The notes under the pieces were generated by a model that ran no database searches, had not been told where the DNA came from, and saw only the letters and a program-made list of their open reading frames with translations. The position numbers were made by a program, and so were the translations under genes. This document shows positions 57,000 through 64,000 of a stretch of 64,000 nt of DNA, piece by piece (the first letter of the stretch is position 1; every line of letters starts with the position of its first letter). Location of the stretch: positions 26,086,800 to 26,150,799 of the forward strand of contig OX457071.1 of assembly GCA_949752795.1 (NCBI GenBank), given 5' to 3'. The DNA is from Hyperoodon ampullatus. Taxonomy: Eukaryota > Chordata > Mammalia > Artiodactyla > Ziphiidae.

Positions 57000-57592
57000 C
57001 ACTTCTTCTAGTTTCCTACGTTGTTTTTGAGAACTCTGTTGCCATTCTGATTCCGTACTCTTTCTGTATGTGATCTGTTGCTTTGTCTCTTGAATTTTTC
57101 TAAATCCCTTTCTCTTTCCTTTCCTTCTTTCTTTCTTGAAGTATTAGATTTTGTGTTTATCTTTGGTGTTGTGAAAATTCATGACGATGTGGCTTGGTTT
57201 TGACTTTTTTTTTTTTTCATTTATTGGGCTGAATACTTACAGTATCCTTACAACCTAGAGACAAATGCCCTCAGTTCTGAGTGTTTATCTTGTATTACTT
57301 TTTTGGATTTTTTTTTTTTTGCTCCATTCTTCCTATTCTCTCTAGATTTCTTATTAACAACACATTTTATCTTCTCAACTTTTTTATTCATCCATTTTCC
57401 ATTTGTTTGTCTTTTTGATATATTTTCTGGGAAATTTTAATGTCTTTATCTGTTAGCTTTCTATTAAATTGTCATTTTGACAATCCTATCCTTAATTTAT
57501 AATAGCTCTTTCTTGTTTCTGATTTTTCTTTTTCACAGCATTCTGTTCCTGTTTTATGAACACAATATTTTTTCTTGACTATCTAAGGATAT
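57000..57592. mobile_element. Old interspersed repeat, part 1 (family unknown)
   Basis: A familiar ordered series: 'gaactctgttgccattctgattccgtactcttt', 'gatctgttgctttgtctcttga', 'gtgttgtgaaaattcatgacgatgtggcttgg', 'gggctgaatacttacagtatcc', 'atgccctcagttctgag', 'tctagatttcttattaac', 'tttcacagcattctgttcctgttttatgaacacaatatttt'. It continues beyond two younger insertions at 58,090. This is a widespread mammalian repeat whose name I cannot state with confidence. Confidence 0.55.
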
Positions 57593-57596
57593 GATG

Positions 57597-57810
57597 ATTA
57601 TTATTTATGTAAATCCTTGCTGTTTATTTTATATATAGTGGTATGTATCTGTTAATCCCATACTCCTAATTTATCCCCCCCCAGCCCTCTTTGGTAACCA
57701 TAATTTTGTTTTCTATGTCTGTGAGCCTATTTCTGCTTGTAAATAGGTTTATTTGTATTATTTTTTAGATTCCGCATATAAGTGATATAATATTTGTCTT
57801 TCTATGGGGA
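57597..57810 (-). mobile_element. L1 fragment nested in the old repeat
   Basis: Antisense L1: 'tgtatctgttaatcccatactcctaatttatcc', 'ccctctttggtaaccataattttgttttctatgtctgtgagcctatttctg', 'tagattccgcatataagtgatataatattt'. It splits the old repeat between 'ggatatgatgatt' and 'ggatattgttatt', which may be its target-site duplication. Confidence 0.85.
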
Positions 57811-57873
57811 TATTGTTATTTAAAAAAATTTCTTCTGTACTCTGCATTGTGTGTGTGCTCTGAAATTGAGTGA

Positions 57874-58084
57874 TTTTTTTTTTTTTTTTTTGGCGGTACG
57901 CAGGCCTCTCACTGTTGTGGCCTCTCCCGTTGCGGAGCACAGGCTCCGGACACGCAGGCTCAGCGGCCATGGCTTATGGGCCTAGCTGCTCCGCAGCATG
58001 TGGGATCTTCCCGGACCGGGTCACGAACCCGTGTCCCCTGCATCGGCAGGCGGACTCTCAACCACTGCGCCACCAGGGAAGCCC
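57874..58084 (-). mobile_element. tRNA-derived SINE, CHR type of about 200 bp, nested
   Basis: Minus-strand copy with the GGCTTCCCTGGTGGCGCAGTGG head and B-box-like GGTTCGTGACC (one change from the usual), and an A-tail seen as T18 at 57,874-57,891. A short, diverged target-site duplication is TGAGTGATT at 57,867-57,875 and TGTGTGATT at 58,085-58,093. The 73-codon plus frame is SINE sequence. Confidence 0.95.
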
Positions 58085-58089
58085 TGTGT

Positions 58090-58950
58090 GATTATTTTTG
58101 CACTCTTCTTTCAGATTGGCGGCTTTCCTCAAATGCCTGGTGATCCCTTGCTGCTGTTAATGCTTATGAATGAAGCACTGAAAAGAAAATCAGAGGCTCC
58201 ATATGTATGGATGGGACTTTTCCACTGAAGGACTTCACTGTGGACGCATCAGGAAGCAAGGTGACCTTTTCATCAGAAATCTCTAAAAGTTGGTTCAGTT
58301 TCCCCAGAGAAGATGCCTTCAAATTTCCTACTTTCCAGTTGGTGGCGAGCACACTACAAACCTGCTTTCTCTTAATCAAATCACTATTATCAGCTCCATA
58401 TCATGACCCTGACCAATTTTCTGCCTGTTGTACCTGAATCTAGAAACTTTCTGCTCAGTTTCTTCCATAAAATAAAACTCTCATCTTGGGAGATTCAGTG
58501 ACTGTCTTTTTGGCTTTGCACTGTCAGATACCTGATGTCTCCAAGTGCGGAAGGTCTCGGGTTCATGGGACAAATCGGCTCAACTGTGTTTCTATTCCAT
58601 CTCTACCAGCATTTATGTTCTAATTTCCTCTGCTCTATCAAATCCATTACTACCCCTCCATCTGCTTTCTATATGTCAAAACGTGATGAAAACTCTCTTC
58701 ACATTTTTACAGTTTCAGTCAGTGGAACCCAAATAGCTCTAAAAATCAGCTCCTGGTCTGATCACTAAATTCAGCTGATAATGAGATGCCTGGATATCTA
58801 CTGATGTCCAAATTTAGCAGTTGTTTCAGAGGCTACTGAAAATCTAGAGACCAGGCAAAAATCCAGATCAGAGATCTGAAGCCAAAGAATATTCTAACTT
58901 CACAAGATCCCTGCTGAAGTATCAAAGCAGGCAGCCTCCAGCCACTAAGG
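58090..58950. mobile_element. Old interspersed repeat, part 2
   Basis: This resumes the series from 57,592: 'ggcggctttcctcaaatgcctggtgatccc', 'atgaatgaagcactgaaaagaaaatcagaggctcc', 'gggacttttccactgaaggacttcactgtgg', 'gaccttttcatcagaaatctctaaaagttggttcagtttcccc'. Short open frames here (71-77 codons) are remnants without a recognised domain. Confidence 0.5.
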
Positions 58951-61270
58951 AGTGAATCAGAAAAGGAATTGGAAAAGAAATGGTGAGTTTGCAGAGAAAA
59001 AAAAATTCTTTAAGTAAAACATAGACCTTCAATGTTAGCAGTTGACATTTAAAAAAAAATTTAAATGATGAGCCTGTGGCTTTAATATTACTGCTCTATC
59101 CAACCCTCTGAATCTTTTTATCATACCTAAAGAATTGTTCATTCATCTTTCAGGAATACATGAGAGCAAGAGAGTTTTCCCATAGGCAAAAGCATTATAC
59201 ATATTTGCAAATGTCTTACATAATGATGCGAACACTATGTGCAGGGATGTTTTGTTGAAAGCTAGAAACAATGCAGCAATTTCCATTCTGTTTCATTAGC
59301 TATCAGACTCCCAAGTAAAGGGAGTTTTCCTTGTTGTTTACACTTTTTTCAAACGTTAAAAAGGCTGGCATTTAGAATTCATGGTACTGCCTCTAAATAG
59401 GAACGCTGGTTGTTATTTGATGGAAAAGGTTTGTTTCTTAATACATGTGTTTCATCTCACGCCTATATTTCCGGTCATTATTTCTAATAACTTATTTAAA
59501 ATGCCTGCTTATTCAGAAAATAAGTCCAATTTTTTTATTGGGATCCAAAAATATTTTCAGTATATCATAGAAAGGACAGAAAACTGTAAATCTCAGCTGC
59601 AGGTACAAAATAAATTATCTTTTTGTTTAGCTTGTTATGGTCAATTCAGGTTTAAAATTTTATTTTTGCAGCAGAACCTTCAATACAATGATTTATATTA
59701 GGACTTAGTTGTCAATGTAAAAAAATAAAAGTCCCAACAGTTTAGTGCCTGCTTTACATCTACATAAGAATTTCCCTTTCATTATACCCCAGCGCCTGGC
59801 AGCTTATTATGGCCATTGTTTAATTTGTGCTCTGTTTTTATAAATGACACTTGTACAGGCCTCTTGGGGCTGCTGAGAGAAGTCAGGCCCCTCTCCTTCC
59901 CTGGTGTCAGTTCTTTTGTGAACCTTTATAATTAGCCACTTAACAAATTGAGGGAAATGAACCTTCAGCTGCAAAGTATATCCTGAAGTTAAGTCAACCA
60001 TATGACAGGCAAAACCGATACATGAAAATCTCCTTAACTCAATTGTTGAGTTGCCTCAAGGGTTAAGATGCATTCTACCAGTAATAGCCTGAAAGAAAAG
60101 CCTTAGAAGTGATGTTTTTGATGGTTCACTATCCAAATGCCTGTTAGCCTTTCCAAAAAACAGCACACATTAGAAATAGCACACATTTCAAAGCATTATG
60201 GCTGCTGCTTTTTCAAATCTTTTGTTTTGCAGAAGAAAAATGTTAAAAAGTATGATTTTGAAAGAAACAAGATCCCCAGGCTTCAAAATTACACATTAAA
60301 TGTTTAAGAAAGAAAAAAAGGAAGGAAGGGAGGGAGGGAGGAAGGAGAGAAAGAAAAAGCTTTTGGGCTGCAGTATTTAGGTACAGAAAATGACATCATG
60401 TATATTATGATATTAATGAATTTGTTTTCAGAATCTATAATAGGGACCCTAAGAGCAGGGTCCTATCATTACGAACTCTTCCCTTTTTATTACTAATTAG
60501 ACTTCTAAATGTGAGTGTAAATGTACCTCAGAGAGTATGTATTAAAAAGTTGCATATGCATAAGAGATCATTTCAAATTCATCTTCCAACAAAAACTTCA
60601 ACTTTGATATTTTCTCATGTTCCCACTTATACCACATTAGCATAGTCTTTTATATTTAATTTCTAAATTCCATTGTGATCATTCTGTCAAGGTATTTACT
60701 TTTGGGAACTGTCTGATATCTTAATCCCCAATTCAATAGCCAACAGTCAAGTGTTATCAATTTAATGTGTCCTATTAACCTCAGCGATTCTTTTTCAAGT
60801 TAAATGTATACTGCCTCTCATGTATACCATGAAATGTATCTAGTTTAGTGGCATATCCAAATCAAAAATGTATATGATACCTTTTACACAGAACTAGAGA
60901 GATATAAATGAAGTTTATATTCAGTGAGAGTGTAGACTATTTTAATATTAGAAGATAAAAGTTTAAAGATGCTATAACATAGACACCAGAACCCTTTATG
61001 TCTTGAGACTAATGAAATGAAGCACAGTGACATTTCTATAGTTGTCAGTGAGATTAAATGAGACAGGTTTCACTTCACATAAGCTCAAAATGTTATTGTA
61101 AATAAAAATTTTGTTTTTATTATAATATAGATACCAAATATCTAAAAGGCTTATAGCAACGTGCCATTGGTTTTCTGGACTATTATAAATCTGCTGTGTA
61201 GTCTATTAAACTGGGTGGTTGACATTGCTTAGTTAAGGCTGTGTCTATACAAGATCTGTTAACTCATCCA
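58951..61270. other. Mostly unique sequence with a candidate conserved block
   Basis: No gene seen. The 59,790-60,080 interval (CCATTGTTTAATTTGTGC, CTTTATAATTAGCCACTTAACAAATTGAGG) is repeat-free and enhancer-like in texture. A 106-codon plus frame at 59,381-59,701 shows no domain. Confidence 0.4.
60307..60359. repeat. (GGAA/GGGA)n polypurine tract
   Basis: Pure A/G stretch of GAAG and GGGA units. Confidence 0.95.
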
Positions 61271-61288
61271 TGCTTACCTACATTTTTT

Positions 61289-61398
61289 TTTTTTTTGGTC
61301 TTGCGGCTTGTGGGGTCTTAATTCTTGGACCAGGGATCGAACCCGCGCCCCCTGCATTGGAAGCATGGAGTCTTAACCACTGGATGCCAGGGAAGTCC
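61289..61398 (-). mobile_element. Short tRNA-derived SINE of about 110 bp
   Basis: Minus strand: GGACTTCCCTGGCATCCAGTGG head, a B-box-like GGTTCGATCCC, 'agaccccacaagccgcaagacc', and an A-tail (T-run from 61,283). A perfect 16-bp target-site duplication CTTACCTACATTTTTT lies at 61,273-61,288 and 61,399-61,414. It lacks the GC-rich body of the other two size classes. It sits at the end of the twin-primed L1. Confidence 0.94.
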
Positions 61399-61555
61399 CT
61401 TACCTACATTTTTTAAGCTTTTATTGAAGTATAATTGATAAATAAAATTTGTATATATTCAAGGTGTACAACTTAGTGTTTTGGTATACGTTTTACATTG
61501 TGAAATAATCACAACCAAGCTAATTAACATGTCTACACCTCACATAGTTACCATT

Positions 61556-61662
61556 TCCCCCTTTCTTTCCTTCTTCCTTCCTCCCTTCCTTCCTCCCTCC
61601 CTCCCACTCTCTCCTTCTTTTTTTTCCTTTCTCTTTCTTTCCTCTTTCTTTCTTTCCTTCTT

Positions 61663-61701
<39 letters not shown>

Positions 61702-61715
61702 CTTTCCTTTCTTTC
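61556..61715. repeat. Polypyrimidine (CTTT/CTTC/CT)n microsatellite
   Basis: About 160 bases of C/T with CTTT, CCTT and pure CT stretches. It replaces the short T-run of the same L1 position seen at about 8,609-8,620. Frames of 60-99 codons across it are low-complexity artefacts. Confidence 0.95.
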
Positions 61716-62052
61716 ATGTGGTGAAAACACTTAAGATCTGTCCTATTAGTAAAAATTTAAGTATACAACAGTGTTGTTAACCATGGTCACTGTGCTATAC
61801 ATTAGACCTCCAGAACTTATTTATTTTGCATAACTGAAACTTTGTACCCCCTTGATCAACATCACCTAATTTCTCCCTCCCCTCAGAGTTCTCCCAAACT
61901 CTGCTTCTATGAGTTTGACTATTTTACATTCCACATATAAGTAAGATCATGCAGTATTTGTCTTCCTGTGTCTGGATTATTTTACTTAGCATAATGTCCT
62001 TCAGGTTGCTGCAAATGACAGGATCTTCTTTTTTAAGGTTGAATAATATTCC

Positions 62053-62081
62053 CATATATATGCATATATACCTATACGTAT

Positions 62082-62115
<34 letters not shown>

Positions 62116-62120
62116 TATAT
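62053..62120. repeat. (TA)n microsatellite inside L1
   Basis: TA runs interrupted by GC and GT steps, located where L1 normally has a short TATATA segment after 'ggttgaataatattcc'. Confidence 0.92.
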
Positions 62121-62192
62121 CGCATTTTTTCTATTCATCTGTTGATGGACATTTAGGTGTTTGACTATTGTGAATAATGCTGCAGTGAACAT

Positions 62193-62586
62193 ACAACTCA
62201 GTAGCAAAAAACCAAATAACCTGATTTTAAAAAAGGAGAAAGGACCTGAAGAGACATTTCTCAAAAGAGGACATAAATGGCTAACAGGTATGTGAAAAGG
62301 TGCTGAGTATCATGATTCATCAATGAAATGCAAATAAAAACCACAATGAGATATCATTTGGCATCTGTTAGAATGGTTGTTATCAAGACAAATACTGGTG
62401 AGGATGTGAAGAAAAGGGAGCTCTTGTGCACTGTTGGCGGGAATGAAAATTGGTGCAGATATTGTGGAAAACAGTACGGAGATTCCTCAAAAAAAATAAA
62501 AATAGAACCACCATATGATCAGGGCATATATCCAAAGGAAATGAAGTCAGGATCTCGAAGAGATTTCTGCACTCCCGTGCCCACTT
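62193..62586 (+). mobile_element. Inverted 5' half of the twin-primed L1
   Basis: Sense L1: 'aaaggacctgaagagacatttctcaaaagagg', 'gaaatgcaaataaaaaccacaatgagatatcatttggc', 'gagctcttgtgcactgttggcgggaatg', 'ccaccatatgatcagg', ending 'ggatctcgaagagatttctgcactcccgtgccc'. In L1 the next bases are 'atgttcattgcagcattattcacaatag', exactly where the opposite-strand part begins at 62,192. Confidence 0.92.
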
Positions 62587-62599
62587 TTTTGAATGATGT

Positions 62600-62815
62600 A
62601 GCAGTGAGAGCAAACCCTTATTATATGACTGACAGTGTGCCAGGCACTGTTCTAAGGCACTAAATGAATTAATATAATCATCATTGCAAGCCTATGAGAG
62701 AGGTACTCTTATCCCCACTCTACAGATGAGGAAACTGAGACCAGTGAGCGTAAGTTCACATGGGCAGGAAGTGAGCAGAACTGGGACGTGAACCTGGCTG
62801 CCTGGTTTGAATCTG
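62600..62815 (-). mobile_element. MIR SINE
   Basis: Antisense MIR: 'gacagtgtgccaggcactgttctaaggcactaaatgaattaatataatcatcattgcaagcctatgagagaggtactcttatccccactctacagatgaggaaactgagacc', then 'gaacctggctgcctgg'. One of the better-preserved MIRs here. Confidence 0.92.
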
Positions 62816-64000
62816 TGATCTTGACCCCCAGCCATGGTGATTTGTTTCCCTGACTTATCAATTGTCCTGCTCTGTTGACCAAACTGATTAGTTTTTTAGT
62901 GTCATTTAACTAGTTCAAGAAATCTCTCCACCAGTTTTTCTTGGTTAGAAGCCTTTAACCTGTCAGAAGCCTTCTTTCCTAAATTGTTAGTAGATTTAGA
63001 GACCTGTTACCAAAGTCAGATAGTATGAAAGTGACCATGTAATTTATTGTGTCGGTGGGACATTTTAAAGAAGGGAATTAGGTGCTATTAATAATTACAC
63101 ACCTGACAATGGGCAAAACTGGGACTGTCTAAGGCAACTTTGGACATTTAGTCATCCTAGTAAAATACCTCAAAGCCTAGAAGTTCAGTTTTTTTATGCT
63201 GCAGACAGGAGAACGGCTGGTAACTCTTGCCAATTCTCCGGATGCCCTTGCAAAATGAGAGTGAATAATGCATGCAGATGGAGACACCTCACTGACCTTC
63301 TACTTCATATATTGGAACCCCATTTTAAAGTCAGTTTGAGAATCCTAGGTAAGCCTGCCTTTTAGAAATTGTCCAAATAAACCAGGATTCTATCCACCCT
63401 ATAAAAGCAGTCTTAGCTTTTATCCAGATTGCTGATTGATTGATTGAATGAATGAATAGGTGAAAATGGGGAAAGACTGTTGCCTCCTTGGCATTTTAAC
63501 ACATGGTAGCACACTATACTGCTGTGGGATCACAGGTAGTGTTTTCCCAGTCCTTCATGTTTTAGAGAATAGGTTGTAAAACGTTCTAACTGAAAGTCAA
63601 GTTGCCTATAAAAAATAGAAAATCCACAGTCTTTATTCCTGGTTGTCCTATTAGTATAGATTAATTCTGGTGGTATGGCTGCTAAGACACCTATAATTTG
63701 ATGATAATGTTCCTCACTTTCAAAATGTTGTTCCAACTTTGATGGCTGAAATTAGGAAAAGTGCAACTCCATAAACATGTGGGTCTGCATACATAGAGAG
63801 GTGTTTCCACCTCAGAACTTTTTTGTTGGTTCTTTCCTGCTTAGGATGCCCTTGGGCCCACTCCATCCATCTAAGACCTCCTTTTCTTGGCAGTCTGGCT
63901 CAAGATTAGCTTCTTTTGTGATGATTTCCTTCCCCACCACCGTCCATGGTGAACTCCCACCCACCAGAAGCCTGTAACAACACATTCTGTCCGTTCCATC
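62816..64000. other. Unique sequence, no gene seen
   Basis: No repeat family beyond a small GATT/GAAT tandem run at 63,430-63,458. The last 200 bases ('ttgggcccactccatccatctaagacctccttttcttggcagtctggctc') recall an L2 segment but are too short to call. Confidence 0.4.

Larger units (their letters stand above)
61410..62192 (-). mobile_element. L1 3' half of a twin-primed insertion
   Basis: Antisense L1 from the 3' end ('ttttattgaagtataattgataaataaaattt') through 'ccatggtcactgtgctatacattagacctccagaacttattt', 'attccacatataagtaagatcatgcagtatttgtctt', to 'ctgttgatggacatttaggtgtttgactattgtgaataatgctgcagtgaacat' at 62,192. Two internal low-complexity sites have expanded (61,556-61,715 and 62,053-62,120). 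The neighbouring 62,193-62,586 is the next-upstream part of L1 in the opposite orientation. Confidence 0.92.

Noticed and set aside
61481..61780. Arg/Glu/Lys-rich and Ser/Leu/Phe-rich frames
   Set aside because: They are translations of the C/T microsatellite on both strands.
1..64000. CRISPR arrays, operons, bacterial-type regulatory sites
   Set aside because: The sequence is clearly mammalian, with SINE, LINE and MIR content. No regularly spaced repeats with unique spacers were seen.

Overview
The window looks like ordinary non-coding DNA from a cetartiodactyl mammal, most likely a cetacean (whale or dolphin). The main evidence is three size classes of tRNA-headed SINEs of the CHR type. 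They share a head reading CCCTGGTGGCGCAGTGGTT and a B-box-like GGTTCGA motif. There is also a long L1 whose 5'UTR, ORF1, ORF2 and 3'UTR resemble the cetacean L1 lineage, and I noticed no BovB or Bov-tA elements, which would be expected in a ruminant. Hippopotamus is not excluded. These assignments come from memory of the families, not from a database search.

I find no intact protein-coding gene, no exon I can defend, and no functional tRNA or rRNA gene. The open reading frames are short. Nearly all fall in repeats, microsatellites or random sequence. The only long readable frames that match a known protein are broken pieces of L1 ORF1 and ORF2.

Layout. 0-7 kb: two long CHR SINEs, an old L1, L2 and MIR pieces, a (GT)21 tract and an L1 3' end. 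7.4-8.0 kb: an LTR-like element with a relative at 22.8-23.4 kb. 8.4-13.6 kb: L1, L2, MaLR-like and MER5-type fragments. 14 kb: a short CHR SINE with a perfect 14-bp target-site duplication. 14.3-18.5 kb: mostly unique AT-rich sequence. 18.65-18.84 kb: a U6 snRNA pseudogene joined to an L1 3' tail. 19-20.2 kb: MIR and L2. 20.8-21.6 kb: a local GC- and CpG-richer patch. 24.8-25.3 kb: a candidate conserved non-coding block. 27-29 kb: L1 ends and two CHR SINEs. 29.0-35.0 kb: an LTR-like remnant followed by a nearly full-length dead L1. 35-45.7 kb: unique sequence with MIRs. 46 kb: the longest CHR SINE. 47-57 kb: mostly unique. 57.0-58.9 kb: an old repeat carrying a nested L1 and a nested SINE. 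61.3-62.6 kb: a small SINE beside a twin-primed, inverted L1 that contains two expanded microsatellites. 62.6-62.8 kb: a MIR. The rest is unique.

No operon-like or pathway logic applies. The biology here is retrotransposition. L1 machinery appears to have mobilised itself, the CHR SINEs and a U6 RNA. The best observations are the U6-L1 chimera with flush target-site duplications, the stepwise change in copy number of a 22-bp unit among three CHR SINEs, and microsatellites that grew inside an L1 while the same site in another L1 copy of the window stayed short.
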